A stretch of DNA of 64,000 nucleotides from Allodiplogaster sudhausi (GCA_945643635.1 CALZFC010000005.1:3998501-4062500); one strand, 5' to 3'. Shown: positions 35,177 through 48,924, counted from the stretch's first letter. The notes: a model not told the origin generated them from the letters alone. A program made the numbers and translations.

Positions 35177-37653
35177 TTCTGAGGTCTTGTGAAATATTAC
35201 TGGCTAGTCACTCTCCATCAATACAATTTTATCTTTTTACTATTAAGATCATTCCAATCATTTTATTCTTGAAAACGTTCGCAGGGTTCGGACAATGGAA
35301 TATAAGAGAAGAGAGCAGGGCAAGGCTACAGTATGCCAAGGCCGGAGGGATAGACGGATGCTGTTGACATATTAGCCCATTCTGTGTTGCCTTCGAGAGG
35401 ATGCGCAGTCAGAGCTCCGCCCACTGTAGCACCTCTTCACTCTGCATCCGCACCATCTTATCCCTCTCTCCATTCCCTCTCTTTCTCTCTCTCTTTCTCT
35501 TTCTCTCTCTCTCTCTCTATTTCATCCGAATCTTCTCTTTCCATTCCATCTCCATGATACGCAACTTGTGCTTCTTCAGGAGCGACCTCTCACCCGGGAA
35601 GTAATCTCCCTTCCATACAATCTTCCTTTCAATTTCTTCAAAGTGAGATTTACAAATTGCTTTCCATGACTATTCACTTTCGTGACTTTCCTATTCTGAG
35701 ATGAGTCAATTCACTCTTCAGTGGGGAGCTTCTCTCTTTCCCTTCTTGGCAGTCGTCTCAGGTGAGCGTGCCAGGTGTTAGTAATGAACAGAGAATGGAG
35801 GAAGAGGGAAGAAAAGTAGATAGGATGGATCCAAAGAAATGAAGAGGGAGAAAGAAAGAGAGAGAGAAAGAGTGGGAGAAAGAGAGAAAGATTGAAAGAG
35901 AGAAAGAGAGAGAGAGAGGGAGAGAGAGAGACGGCAGAGAGACCTAAATGAATGTAAGTGAGAAACAAATGGTCGGGCACGCGTGTGCACACGTGCAGTG
36001 TTTATCCTGATTCTGCTTCTTCGGAGTGTCAAAAGGTGCTCCATTTTGTTTGACCATATTGAGAGGCAACAGAGGCCGAGGCAAAGAGAGAGAGATGGGA
36101 GAGAGAGAGGAGAGAGAGAGAAGTAAGAGGGAACGAAAGAGAGAGAAATGAGGGAGAAGAAAGAGAGAGGGAGAGGGAGAGGCAGAGAATGAAAGAAAGA
36201 AGAAGAGGAGAAGCTCATAGGAGAGAAGAATGGAAGGAAGCTGCCAACATGGCATAGTATTCTCTTTGCTTAACAAAGAAGAAGATGATTTGCCCGTTCA
36301 AGGGGAGAGGCCATCAAGAAGCGACTTGGCTGTGGAAGGAACCGAGTCTTCTAACCAATTCACTTTCAAGCATAAGAACTCTCCGAATTTAAACTATTTA
36401 TTCTTCTGTTGCATTATCCTTTTCTCTCCCGATATGCACAAAATACATATTTAACCTATATTTTACAATGCTACACATCTTGACATTCAATTACCGTATG
36501 TTAGAAGGCCACCGACTTCCTAGAACACACTTGATGAAAGCAGTGCCATCACAGCAAATGAATCCGTGAGTGAAAGAGAGAGAGAGAGAGAGAGACGGAG
36601 AGATAGCAAAGAATGAGAGAGAAGAAGACGAGATAATAGACAGTGGGGAATCGGAAGGAAGGAATCACTTTCACGCAGTAGGATTAGCTAGAGGGATGTG
36701 AGAATGGATGAGATGGGAAGGCGGCAAGAGAAGAAGCTGGAGAGGCGAGAGAGAGAGCGAGGGATGAGAGGGTGCAAAGATGCAGAGTATGTCCAGTCTC
36801 AGCTCTTGCGCAGCCAATGGCTTTCTGCTTCATCCTCAGACCACACAAACATTCTCTTTGGCATTCTCGCCTACTTCAAGAGAGATTTACATGATCAGCC
36901 ACATCATGGCAGACCGAGAACTATGTAGCCCAGTTCCCTCTCATTTCCATCTTTCTCTCTCTCTCTCTCTCGGTCTCTCTCTCCCACCTGAAGCATTTAA
37001 CTAGTGGCAGAGATCGAGAGGATCACAAGTGCTGTATGTGTTCATCCCTGCCAAGCTTAGCAATGAGGATCTCTTATTAGAGAAAGCGAGAGCAAGACCG
37101 GTCAGTACAAAAGAAGAAGCCAAGGCAAGCCCGTTACGGGGAGACCGCCCCGGAGCGACCCATCCCCCCTCTAACACTTTTGATCTCGCTCCAACTCTCC
37201 CTCTCTCCTTCTCTCCCTCTCTATCCCTCACCCTCCCTTTCTGTACTTCTCTCTCCCTCTCTCCTTCTCTCCCTCTCTACTACTCACCCTCTACCTCTTT
37301 CTCTACTTCTCTCTCGTTCTCTCACTCTCTACCCCTCTCCTCTCCCTCTTTCTGTACTTCTCTCTCTCTCTCTCTCTCTCGCATACCAGTTACTGCATCT
37401 CATCTTAATCTACCCTGTAAGACGTTCGTTTCCTTCATCTCCAATTGCATCCTCCCGGCTCTTCTTTACTAATTTTAATTTTTTTTAATGCTAATGGTAA
37501 GGTGAGCGTGAGCAACAGAAACTCTCAAAAGAATAAGACAAAGGATATGTGAATAAGTTGAAGCAAAACACGGAAGACCGCAGGTAAAAAGATAAAAGCT
37601 AGAAGGTCGAGATGAATGTGAAATAGCTAGAGAATGCGAGAGAGGCTGATAGG

Positions 37654-37684
<31 letters not shown>

Positions 37685-37868
37685 GAACTGAAATGCCTGA
37701 ATTTTAACCGGACCTATGTACAAGCATGCTTACCTACCTAACTCTCCTTCCTAACACTCTTGTCACTTCTGCGATACTACTTAGTACATTCCGCGTTCTC
37801 GAACATTCGCTCTCTCTATCTCTCTCTCTCTCTCTTTCCCCTCTCTCTTCCCTCTTATCTCTCTCTCG
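35177..37868. other. Intergenic region between divergent DMRT and MADF genes
   Basis: Contains the presumed promoters of both flanking genes. CT repeats at 35480-35520 and 37190-37380; GA repeats at 35840-35930, 36080-36190 and 37655-37685. Non-repetitive parts (35200-35400, 36230-36560, 37010-37180) have short open frames with no recognised domain. No gene is called. Confidence 0.35.
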
Positions 37869-39263
37869 ATGAGAACACTCGTAAGAGAGAAAGCAGAGAA
37901 AGAAGAAGATACCGAGACAGGGGAAGAAAGAGAAGTGGAAATGATGACTTCGCATGTGTCTTCCTGTCTTCAGAAGGTTCCTTTCAACGACAGACTCATA
38001 GAAGAGGTTATCCTTCCTGTCCTTTATTGCAATTCAATTCATAGCTGCAATTCGTAATAACGAATCATTTTTATTAATGTGACAACTCATTAGTGACTCA
38101 TTTCAGAGGTAGCAGCTTTTCAGGTTCGCAAGTATCCGGGGCTGTACAACCAGAACAGACGCAGCTTCATGGATGCGAAAGAACGGAACGAAAATGGCAG
38201 CGAATTGCTCTCTCCATCCACCCTGCTTTCACTGGTGGGTTAACCTGAGAAAAGATTCATTCTTTACGGTACATATTATACATGCATGATATCCTTTTAT
38301 GCATGTGAAATGTGATAGTGTCACGAATAGAACCGGGCGTTCTTCTACAGGAGATTACGCAAAGAAGCGTTGGCTGCAGATGCGTGACCGATACAGGAAA
38401 GAGCTGAAATTGGCTCTGCGCCAAGGAGTCGTGGCGTCCGTGAAGTGGAAGTACTTTGAACGCCTTGCTTGGCTGGAACCTCATCTCAAAGACTTGTCGT
38501 ACGAATCCATATTCTTCTCTTATGTATTTCACATCTTATTTTCGCCTCTCTTCATTCCTTAAAAAAACCTTCACCTCTCTCTCTCTCTATCACTCGCTCT
38601 CTCTTCCTCTATATCTCACGCTCTCTCGCTCAATCTCTCTCTCATTTTTGTTATTCATCATGTTGTGGTTCTAGGAAGTCAGACGAAGAGTTGATATTGG
38701 AGAAGCTTCGTGGTGAGAGTTGTCTGCGAATGGTGATGAGTGGACTGGCAAACGGTCTGCGTGGAAGGGGGGAAGCTGAGCCAGCTTCTTCTCCTCACTC
38801 TCATCTCTTCTCTACTCTCTCCTCTTCTCATCGTCCTCTCTCTTCTCTCTCTCCATCTCTCAACTCTTCTTTTTCTGCGAACTCTCCTGCTTCGCTCGTC
38901 AAGAATGAATCCTTTGGAGGACAGAAGAACAGCAGCAGTGGTTATTCTCCTTTGCTCTGTCTCTCTCTGGCACAATGACCAACGATTCCAGAGGACTCCT
39001 CCACGAGTTCGCCATCTCCTGTCCACTACGCACAGCGCGAACTCCATGAAGAACGTCAGTGTCCACCTCCTTCTCCGATTGTTAGTGTTGGCTTGATTCC
39101 AGAAGAACATTCCGAGCCGGGAGTGGTGACTGGAGGGCCTTCGGCGGGCCTCTCATGGCCTTCTGTCCCCTCCCTCGGCTTCCCCTTCATATCGCCCTTT
39201 CTCAATACTGACTGGCTCAATGATCACGATCTCTTTTTGGCCGATTTGTTGCGATCCGCATGA
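37869..39263 (+). CDS. MADF-domain protein (Adf-1-like transcription factor)
   Basis: Five exons: 37869-38006, 38124-38234, 38351-38498, 38675-38940 and 38992-39263, all with GT-AG junctions. Adding the one base missing near 38191 makes 312 codons (311 residues). After an acidic start (MRTLVREKAEKEEDTETGEE) comes a MADF domain, a Myb/SANT-like DNA-binding fold: NDRLIEEVRKYPGLYNQN, then (after the frame change) WQRIALSIHPAFTG, DYAKKRWLQMRDRYRKELK and KWKYFERLAWLEPHL. The rest is Ser/Pro-rich and ends FLADLLRSA. A C-terminal BESS motif is not obvious, although the terminal DLFLADLLRS is in the right place for a short interaction helix. Family members are sequence-specific regulators or chromatin-associated factors. 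The start is the first ATG of an open frame continuous with exon 1; a further 5' exon cannot be excluded. Confidence 0.85.
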
Positions 39264-40520
39264 AGAGAATGCCTAGAACCCGATCGAAGAGGGTAAATAA
39301 GCTTACTTCCATTCTTTTTCACTTTATAACTCATCTTAAGTCTCTGGCTCTTTCTGTATCTCACTATCTCAATCTCTCCCTGTCTCTTTCAACTCGACAT
39401 GATGCTCATGGCAGTGTTTCTTCTCTGCTGCCATTATCACTGCAATGCTGGATGGTAGCCACTTCCTTACAGGAAGAACAGCATTGTACTCTCTCTCTCT
39501 CTCTCTCTCTTTTTCTCTCTGACTCCCTCGTCTCTCTCTTTCACTACTTCTTGCGAGAACAAGTCATTGAAGAACAGAATAGCTTCTCTGATCGGGATAG
39601 CAAGCGAGAACAAGAAGGATGGGATGGAAATGATGAAACGGGAAAGTAGCGAGAGAGTAGAAGAGAGAAGAGAGAAAGAGAGGAGCAGCGAGATAGGAGA
39701 GACACTCTTTGAAGAAGTCCGATAGCCACGGCTACCCACTCAGTTCGTGTATTTCCATACATATATCATACGAGATGTGTATGATTGTGCAGATGAGAGC
39801 TGCGATCCTGAGACTTCTCGAGGAATCGGAAGAAGATGAAGACAGTGAAGGCATGAAGAGCGAGTACGGAGACGGCGAGGACAAGTGAAGACAAGGGCCG
39901 TATTCCACTCATTCTCTTCCCGAAATTCCCACCCCCCCCCCTCCCCCCGGAAAAATTATTAGAGGAAACTGCTGGCAAAGAATGACTTTTTTTGACACAA
40001 ACAAGGGTAGAAATAGGTGTGCATTAATCACATTGGGAGAGAGTAGGATTGCTTTTGTTTGCTAGCGAAACGGAACATCGGTACAGTGATATAGAGTGAT
40101 AGAATGCAGATGCCCCACCCCGAGTGATCTCCTGTATCTTCTTCACCTCATCTAAATATTACGTGAATATCGAAACCATGGAGTTTGCAATATCTTCAGT
40201 ATTTATTGACCTTTTTCCGGCCGATTCATGAGATGCAACATAATCAAGGTTCAGTACATATCTGAATAAGCTATGGGATATGTGAATGCACTAGCTCTTG
40301 GGTTAAAACTACCTAACTATTATTTAAGACTATCTTGTAATAAAGGAAGTCTGGAATTTGTGTTTCCGAGCAGACTGAAATCTGCAGAGTGTAGAGAGTA
40401 GGAAAGACATGAGCAGAGTGGACAGCATAGAGGGTGCTAAAGAGGAGCAGAGAAAGAGAGAATGAAACAGCAAAGAGAGTACTGGAGAGAAGCCGAGAAA
40501 GAGAGAATGTGAGAGTCGCT
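39264..40520. other. Intergenic region between MADF and DHCR24 3' ends
   Basis: CT repeats near 39490-39540, GA-rich sequence near 39640-39710 and a C-rich run near 39930-39947. The remaining sequence is AT-rich (40130-40330) without a sustained frame. Flanking genes converge. No gene seen. Confidence 0.4.
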
Positions 40521-41621
40521 TCAGTATCTGGCCTCTCGGCAGACCTTGTCGTAGACATCAGGGAAGGCGGCCTTGGCATTGAACTTGACGCGGAGCCATT
40601 CGTAGAGGGAGGAGTCGAACATCTCCCAGAACTCCTCCCTGGTCATGAAGGTGTCTGCATACAACATCTGCACTCCTCCAGCGTCACGGACGAATTTCTC
40701 CATCCGACGAGTTGTGTCGCGGGCAGAGTATTCTGAGAAAAGAGGTAAGGGATGGAACCGAACAGTCACTCCTACCACGAAGAGGCGAATTTGGCATTTT
40801 GTCTTGAATTTGACATTATGGTGGTTTGTACTTTGAAAAGAAGAAAAAGGCTGAAAGTTTCATCAACCCATCTCGTTTTTTTTTGTTTCGCCTTTCATTT
40901 CTTTCTTTTTTTTTCAGCGCTTGCTTCAGAAAAGGTACAACCAAAGTTATTGAGTGCTGAGTGTTAATTTCAAATTCGGGCGAGATCAATTTTGCCTTCG
41001 CTTTATAACTCGTTTTTTATTCTAAATGTATTTTTTAATGAAAAGCAAAAGATGAGACTCACCAGGCAACTTCGTGAGTCCGTACACTCCGAGGTCGACG
41101 AAAAGGACATTCTGGCCGGAGCGCTGCTTCAAGAGTCCTGGTGCGGTTGGCAGATTGAAGGGACACAACCAGAGGGGGTACACAGCCACGGTCTCATCAA
41201 CCAATTCTACGGCCTCTTCCATCGAAGATAACGGGATCAGGAAGTCTTGAAGAACATGGCAACGGTCGTAGAGGCGTCTAGGCAAGGGATACGATAGAAC
41301 AAGGATTACGGTAACAGGGCGACGCAGAATCGAACCTGAGTGCAGGGGAGTTGTCATCTTGAGAATTGAGATCTTGGGAGGGCAAGCCCAGCCGAGAAGG
41401 TAACGGAAGAGGACATTATTGCCGAACGGGATTATTTCCTAGATTTTAAAACTATGGGTTCGACTTAGAGCATGGATTGGAGGTAATACCCGAATCTCCC
41501 AGAAGATGCTCTTGGAATGACGGTGGTAGTAATCGCGAAGCGGGATGTACTCTGTCACTTCCTGGATAGAGAGAGGGCGAGAGAGAGAAAGAAAGAGATG
41601 GAGACAGACAATGAGAGAGAC

Positions 41622-41669
<48 letters not shown>

Positions 41670-42905
41670 GGGTTGGAAGGTACGAAAGTAGAGAAGAAAA
41701 AGATTTAAAAGCAGATGAAACCTTGTTCTTCTCTCCAATGCTTTCGACGTGAGTGAAGAACCACGGCTTGTACCACGAACCGATCTTATTAACTGTTCCA
41801 TTCTTCGGTGGATTCTCACAGAATCTGAAGAAACATCAAGCGGTGAAAAAGAATGACTGATAGAGGGTAAGGGAGAAAAAGAGATAGAGAGAAAGGGAGA
41901 GAGAGAGGGAGAGAGAGGGAGAGAGAGAAAGTACACAGTAGCAAACCATCAGAGAAGTAAACAAATGTAAATCTAAACTTCGCTGCTGGATAGCAAACAG
42001 GAAGAAAGCTGAAAAGGCTGGACAGATAAGAGATGGGGTGTAGTGGAAAGAGACTTGAATTGCTCTCCCATTCCACTCCACTGACCTCCCTCGCATCACG
42101 ACTCCGTTGTTCTTCGAGAATTGAATGCCTTCAACGAATTCATTCTCGCTCACTCTGCATTCCTCCTCAAGCTTCTGGCGCATCTCCTAAACAAAACAAA
42201 TCTGCGTTCATACTGCTATTTTAAAACAGACAAATTGCTACCAAATTGTGCCACAAGAAGAGCATTTGCAGCTTATGTAATTAATAAATCTAACAAAGAA
42301 ATGCTTATACATGAATGGAACTGACAGCAACGGTGTTGACAGGCACGTAAGTCAGCTTCACCCATGGCTGGCAAGGAATTATACGAATGGTTGCAGCTAC
42401 AAGGAAGCCGAGAGATCCATGACTCCAGGGGACGCCGTAGAACAGACCTTGTGTATCCGCGTTCTCTGTACTCTGTAGAAGGAGAGGGAGAGTGTGAGAC
42501 AGAGAGAAAGAAAGAGACAGAGAGAGAGAGGGAGAGAGAGAGAGAGAAAGAGAGCATATAAAGAGAAGAGAGAGAAAAGTTGATATTCTGAAACGGTAAT
42601 GAAAGAGAGGCATCGTGAGCAAACAAAGAGTACCACCAAGTATGCGGCCGGAATGATAGCATGCAGAAATGATATTCGCAGACAAACAACGACCACGCTC
42701 TAGTCAGTGTTGAATAAACAAACAAGCTCGGATGGGTAAAAATATTCATGACCTTATCAAATGACCAATGGAAGTAGGAGAGGGAAAGAGACAGGTAGGA
42801 GAGGGAAAGAGATAACGAGTGACAAGCGGAAGACGTAAACAACTATACATATATTGAGGGAGAAAGACAGTTTGTGATAAAGAGATAGAAAGAGAGAGAG
42901 AGAGA

Positions 42906-42957
<52 letters not shown>

Positions 42958-43890
42958 GATGCTGACCTTGGAGGCAACAACCAAGCTGCCATCGGCCGTG
43001 ATGAGTTCGTAGGAGACGCAGATGTGCTGGAACATGCCGTACTTCCTGCCGCTGCTCTCCACTCCGCAGCCGTTGATCATCCCTCCCACGGTCAGATCAT
43101 CCAACTCGGGACGATCGGAAGGGAGTAGCCGAGGGGGATGAGATGCCGAGTCAGCTGCCCCATTGTCACCATCGGCTCCACTCGCACCGTGCGAGCTTCC
43201 GTGTCCACCTCGACAGATGGCAGTGAATCATACCGTTTACTCGTACCCAAATGGGACAGTACACTTCTTGTTTTGGCCCGACTTTTTAAAACTAAAAAAC
43301 ACGGGACACTGAACTATTAAAAGTCTACTTCAGTGAAATGGTGGTTTTACATAGCAGAAACTGTTTCATAACAGCCAGTGATTCAATGAGGTGTGGGTAA
43401 CATAAAACAAGATAAGCAAAATAGTATATTTAAATTTAAAAACAGATAATTGGTCAACCTCGAGAATGTCGATGAGAATGTTGGTGGAAATCGGCGTAAG
43501 CTTCTTCTTGTAAAGAGGAAAGCGGAAGCTCATGGTGGACCAGCCAGAACGGGCAGTGCACATCTTCACCTTCTTGTCGCCCTCATTCCAAGCGCGCACC
43601 TACGAATCTCTCATTCACCATGCGGAGGACAATCAAGACCATTCAAAGACAACGCAAAAAGAAAGCTGGTACCTGCTTCTGAATGATGGCAACCTTACGG
43701 TTGTGAGCTCGTGGGGCGGACTGGACAAGGAAGACGAAGTAGTTGCGGAGCGAAGTCAAGGACTCGTATAGCACGGAAAGGGGAAGAAGAAAGAGGATCA
43801 CGAAGATCCAACGGAAGCGTAGCATCACGAACTCCAGAATGCGGTCTGGCAGCGACAGCGGGAGTTGCCCCCGTCAACAGCCACCGTCAT
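40521..43890 (-). CDS. DHCR24: Delta(24)-sterol reductase (DHCR24/seladin-1/diminuto family)
   Basis: An FAD-dependent ER membrane oxidoreductase that reduces the C24-C25 double bond of sterol side chains. Ten exons (plus coordinates): 43673-43890, 43459-43599, 42967-43208, 42311-42472, 42086-42186, 41722-41824, 41490-41561, 41336-41438, 41063-41277 and 40521-40732, totalling 1569 bases, about 522 residues against 516 in human. The N-terminal membrane helix is [20 protein letters not shown]. The FAD-binding PCMH region includes [16 protein letters not shown] and [20 protein letters not shown], and then [20 protein letters not shown]. The C-terminal part has [33 protein letters not shown] and [20 protein letters not shown], ending DKVCREARY. 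One-base frame changes are needed near 43109 (C run), near 43870 (C run) and at the join of exons 8 and 9. All intronic repeats are CT on the sense strand. Confidence 0.95.
42889..42960 (-). repeat. (GA)n microsatellite, CT on the sense strand of DHCR24
   Basis: GA run on the plus strand adjoining the donor of DHCR24 exon 3 (42967) and extending into the intron. Other sense-strand CT runs in the same gene lie at 41625-41668, 41875-41930 and 42495-42550. Confidence 0.95.
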
Positions 43891-45081
43891 TCCCTCCTAG
43901 AACACATTCAACCAATCTTCTATCAAAACAATAAGCATAAATCAACGGTGAGGAGGAAACACGTCGCACATCAGGGAATTTTCTACAAAGACTAATGAAG
44001 AGGATACATGCAAACAGTTAGGAGGCGAGCGTTGTGGGCAGTAAAGGGCCGTCAACGCTAATGATAAGGAGACAGCAACGGCAGGGAGAGGCCCAGGGAG
44101 TCAGAGAACGGAAATAGTAAAAGGGGAGGGTGAAAGAGAGTGAATTCGAGAGAATGAAAGGCGGAGAAACAAAGAATTGCTGTGTACGAGCAAAGTATTT
44201 GATGCAAAGGTGAAAGGTTCGGCCATAGGTCTCTCGCTGCAGAGAAAAAAAACAGAACTCTGCACAACAGACGCTGCCTCCTGAATATCCCGTGAATTGC
44301 AGGAGCAAGAAGTACAAAGAAGAAGAAACATTAGAAAGAACAAGCTAAACGAAGGCAACAATACACCCTTGGAAAGTAGAGAGGAAGGAGGATGTAGTCA
44401 AGAGAATGTAGAGATAGAGCGAACAAGAAATAGTGTTGTCGGCACTAAGAGAAAGAAACTAAGGAGAGAGAGAGAGAGAGAGTAGAAAGAGAGACAGGAG
44501 AGAGGCAGGCACAAGCAAAACAGGTCAACATGTACATGCCGCCATACCCGTCTTCTTCCCTCGTCTAAATCAGGTGACACTAAAACCTTCTTGACCTCCC
44601 AAAGCGAGAATCGAGAATTGAAAGTAGACCGCAGCGGACACCATTTCAAAAGTGGCAATCAGATTGGATCTACCAACTTTGTAAAACCTTATCCACTTTA
44701 GATCAAAACCGCCAAATTATTACGGTTTGCGAGAAGGTCTTGAAAGACGAACAAATTTTGCCGCCAACGGTAGGAGTTGGGAGTGCGGTAGAGCGCACGT
44801 AAGAGCAGATTTGCAACCCGGTCCATTGAATGTGATATGAAGCGTGCGCGCAACATCTTTTCATCTTCTCTTGATCACTCCTGAAATGGCATGCAAACCA
44901 GCGTAGCCAGAAGTGGATGCAAGATGCCCAATATCAAAGCCTCCCGCAGGGTTGTAGGAAGAGCGATGATTAAGGGATAGAGACAGAGAGGAAGAGATAG
45001 AGAGAGACAGAGATATAGACAGAGACGGAGAGGAAGAAAGAGAGGCAGAGAGACAGAGAGACAGAGAGAGAGGGAGAGAGT

Positions 45082-45115
<34 letters not shown>

Positions 45116-45585
45116 AGAGAGGGAGAAATGTGTGTGCATGGTTCAAGATGACAGTCGGTTCGGTAGCTCAAAGGCTACCGCGGAATGACAAGATTCTGCC
45201 TAGTGAGGCTTAACCAGAAGTGTCGTAAGAGGTCAGAGTGGACTTTCGGCAGAGTTGTTGGTACACAAGAGAGAAGGACGCACTCCATAAAATTCCTTTA
45301 CAGCCGACAGTCACATGCAGGAGATTCTGGCTGATTTCGTCTATTTCAACTGCGTTAACTTCCTACTGATACAGATATGATCTGGGTTGAACTAGTAGGC
45401 AAGTGCTTCCTGCTGCGTAGAAAGAGATCCTCGATACAATTATCAGCTCTTCATCTACATCTCGTGTCGCAGGAACACCTGTTCCTCCTCCCCGCTTATC
45501 CTCCCGCTATCTCGCTTTCTTTGGATATCTACACAACCCTATCATTCCATCATCGTATCCGTCTGCGTCTCTTTCTCCCTCCCCC

Positions 45586-45629
<44 letters not shown>

Positions 45630-46422
45630 TTCTTTTGCATTCTCTCTTCCTCAGATGCAGTTGAGATGTCCCTCTTTCCCGTTTCTGCCCTCCGCTCCCT
45701 CGTCTCTACTTGTCATCTTCTTCTGCCGCAGTCCACCCCACCCGATGCGCGCTAAATCATTTCGTAAGGTTTGAGGGCGGGATCAGTAGAAGTAAAGCGG
45801 AACGAAGGGAGAGAGAGAGAGAGAGAGAGAGAGAGGGAAAGAGAGAGAGAGATGGAGAGAGAGTTAGAAAGCCAGGAAGAAGGAAAGGATGCTCAAGGTG
45901 ATCTGCGGTTTGCTTTGAAGAGAGCAAGAAAGGACCTCCCATGAACCTTCAAGGTGCATCTTTTCTTCCCACAAAAAAGTTCTCAAAAAGTATTCGAAAC
46001 TGGTTCAATCGTTTATTTCAACTCCGCCAGCCTTTTTTTTTCCTTTTGCCCTTTTCCGCCATAAAGAAGGATTTGTAGAGAAGTGAGCAGAAGAACCTTG
46101 TGTAGTGTGCATAACTCTGTCATTGCAAGAGATGAACTATTCCGGAGAGAAAACAAAAACATTATTAATATATTCCACAGCCAAGTTGAAATATAAACGC
46201 GAATACGACATCTCTTACAATTTATTATTCCCGTGAACCTAGGGTTTGCTTATCCTTTTTAATCTCACGGTTTACTGTAGGCTGTCGCTGCTGGAAAGCA
46301 GGCGCGAAAATGCAATTGGGACTCATTTTCAATCTTAGCAAATCCATTTCTGGGCAGCTGCCCTTCTTGTCAGCTCTTTCTCTATCTCGCTCTCTCCGCT
46401 CTCTCTCTCTCGCCTACCTCGT

Positions 46423-46469
<47 letters not shown>

Positions 46470-46756
46470 CTATCTCGTTCTCTCTCTCTCTCCCTTCTTG
46501 CTCTCTCTCTCTCATCCTGCTTCCTTGCCTTTATTGGGCATGACCATTTCGAAATCATATATGCTTTTGACTGCCATTTGAATCTCCATCAGAGGCTGTT
46601 GCTCAGATAAAGTGACCAAATTATTTATATATTGAAAACTATATTTAATTAGGCATGGCATGCGAAATCAACAAGCAATGATCGTCTCATTGTCCTTTGT
46701 TAGCCTCATTCAACTCCCTTGACCTCACGTTGCCCTTCCCTCTCTCTACCATCTTC

Positions 46757-46808
<52 letters not shown>

Positions 46809-47152
46809 CACCTTCAGATGCATGCTAAATGAGCATTTCTAGCTATTCGGTAGCAAACAATGCCTGCCTGCTTCATCTCTTATTTCGGGCATGTATCTAG
46901 TAGCCCTTGGCTGTGCTCCCTCCTCTCCACCTCTCTCTCTCTTTCTCTCTCTCTCTCTCACTCACTCACTCATCTCTCTCCGCTCTGCCCTGCTCAGCTC
47001 ACCCCCGGTGCGTGTTTATCCGTGCGTGAGGGAGGCTCTGTCTGTCTGCGTCTCTCTCATCCACACTCTCTGAAGTGGGCGGTGGCTCCTCCCCTTTGGA
47101 GTGGACGGGAGTAAGAAGGATCACACAGTCTTCCTCTCTTGATCCTCGAAGC
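43891..47152. other. Gene-poor region upstream of DHCR24 and the bHLH gene
   Basis: Divergent flanking genes, so both promoters should be here. GA repeats at 44460-44500, 44980-45115 and 45810-45860; CT repeats at 45580-45630, 46380-46510, 46760-46802 and 46930-46985. Segments 44560-44960, 45150-45400 and 45950-46310 are not repetitive, but no open frame in them shows a recognisable domain. No gene is called. Confidence 0.35.
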
Positions 47153-47982
47153 ATGGTGAGTTCTTCCAAGTCCCGATTTCCTCAGAAGGAGCGGAGGAAT
47201 GAGAGGGAGCGGAAGCGAGTTCATCAGGTATCTTTGTCACGATAGCCACTTACTCTTGTCATGCCGACCCATTGCCAGGTCAACGTTGGCTTTGACCGTC
47301 TGCGTGACACGGTTGCCCGTGTGACTGCCATGAAGAAGCTGAGTAAGGCGGACACCCTGAGGGAGGCTGCCCGTTACATCGCCCACCTCCGCGGTCTCCT
47401 CGAGGGCTTCGCCGTTCCGAGAGGAGATCATCTTCCTGTTAAGGTGTCATACCTCATTTTTATTTTAAAAAGTTTTTTTACTTTTTCCCATCGAATAATT
47501 TTTTTTTCTGAAATGAAAACATTTGTTAAAATATAATTGTTTTTTTTTAGATGGAGGAGGACAAGCTGGACCGACCGCGAGTGTCCCCGCAGTCCTTCTT
47601 CTCTCCCCCCTCCTCCTCACTCAGCTCCTCCTCCTGTTCCTCTGCTTCCTCTTCAACTTCTTCTCTTCCACCCTTCTACTCGCACTCTGAACAACAACAA
47701 CTACTACAAGAACAACAACAGCAACAACTCTCCTTCATTCGCCATTCGCCTCCCTCGTGCTTCCAGTCTGAGGCAGTCTGTCAGTTCATCCACGCTCTTT
47801 TACAGCTTTCCATTTACTCTCTCTCTCTCTCTCTTTCCCTCTTTCTTTCTTTTTCTCTCTCGTTTCATCTGACTGTTCTGCTACCTCGCATGTTATTGCA
47901 GTCATCCATGATTCAAGTAAACCCATTGCTCCATTCACTGTCTCTTCTCTCTCTCGTTCTCCTTCTCTTTCTCTCTCATTGA
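47153..47982 (+). CDS. Achaete-scute-like bHLH transcription factor; C-terminus unresolved
   Basis: Exon 1 (47153-47227) starts MVSSSKSRFPQKE and carries the basic region RRNERERKRVHQ, the ASC-type E-box contact sequence. Exon 2 (47279-47443) completes helix 1 (VNVGFDRLRDTV), the loop and helix 2 (KKLSKADTLREAARYIAHLR). The NERER-x-RV start and K-x-SK-x-xTLR-x-A helix 2 are the signature of achaete-scute/ASCL proneural or endodermal factors, which bind E-boxes as heterodimers with E proteins. Exon 3 (from 47551) is Ser/Pro/Gln-rich, including a Q-rich stretch LLQEQQQQQ. The open frame runs to 47982 but passes through a CT repeat near 47820, so the true end is probably a splice donor before the repeat plus a short last exon near 47902. 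The introns are short (51 and 107 bases). Confidence 0.85.
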
Positions 47983-48356
47983 CTACATTATTCCGAGTGC
48001 TGTCTCATAGATGGATAGCACCAATTGGCGAGTGATCGGAAAAGAGAATGTGAAGATGAGAGAGCAGAGAAGAATAAAAGTGCAGAGAAAGCGATAGAAA
48101 GAGAGAGAGAATTGACATGACAGTTTTCCTATCTTGCAGGCATACAGCATCCTCTTCCCCAGACCAGGACTGCACGATGAGAGATCAAGAGGGTATTACT
48201 CTCTTTCCCATCTCACTTCTCCTCCCCCCTCTCTCCCATTTCTCTTCTACATTTAGTGATGTGCACCTTTTGACAAGCTTCCAGACTGTCTGTCGTCTTT
48301 TTCCTTCGAATGCCTTCTTCCATTTGCCTTCGCTACTTGTCACATTAGCTATACGG

Positions 48357-48402
<46 letters not shown>

Positions 48403-48653
48403 CCTCTCTCTCTATATATCTCTCTTTCTTACTGTATCTTTTGCCGCAATCTGTCACTGCTTGTAATGACGACAATAAAGAAGAAGAAGAGACTCTTAGC
48501 TCATTGCGGTGAGTGGCTGCATCAAGAGATTCCTTATCTCGGTCGCCATCTCTTTCGGGAGGAAGAAGTTACGATTCCATGTTTCATTTTTGGAAGAACA
48601 AAGCAGAGGATACCGAAGCGACTTCATTAACTAAGAGAGTGAGAGACAGAGAC

Positions 48654-48708
<55 letters not shown>

Positions 48709-48874
48709 GCTAGAGAGAGAAGGGACAAATGGTTCAATCATGTATTCACTGGTGCCATGCTTCCCATATGCACAACCACACACTTACATTTTTTTTGTGG
48801 GTGATGGGAAAAGGAAAAGGGGAAACAATGCGAGGTCGGCCGACCGTCTCCACGGGAACCGACAATTTGTGAGG

Positions 48875-48924
<50 letters not shown>

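Noticed and set aside
37001..37231. 76-codon minus-strand open frame and overlapping 147-codon plus-strand frame
   Set aside because: The plus frame runs into CT repeats and the minus frame starts in them; neither has splice-supported neighbours or a known domain.
45158..45245. Structured-looking segment with GGTTCGGTAGCTCAAAGGCTACC
   Set aside because: A short stem can be drawn, but no tRNA, snRNA or rRNA signature is complete.
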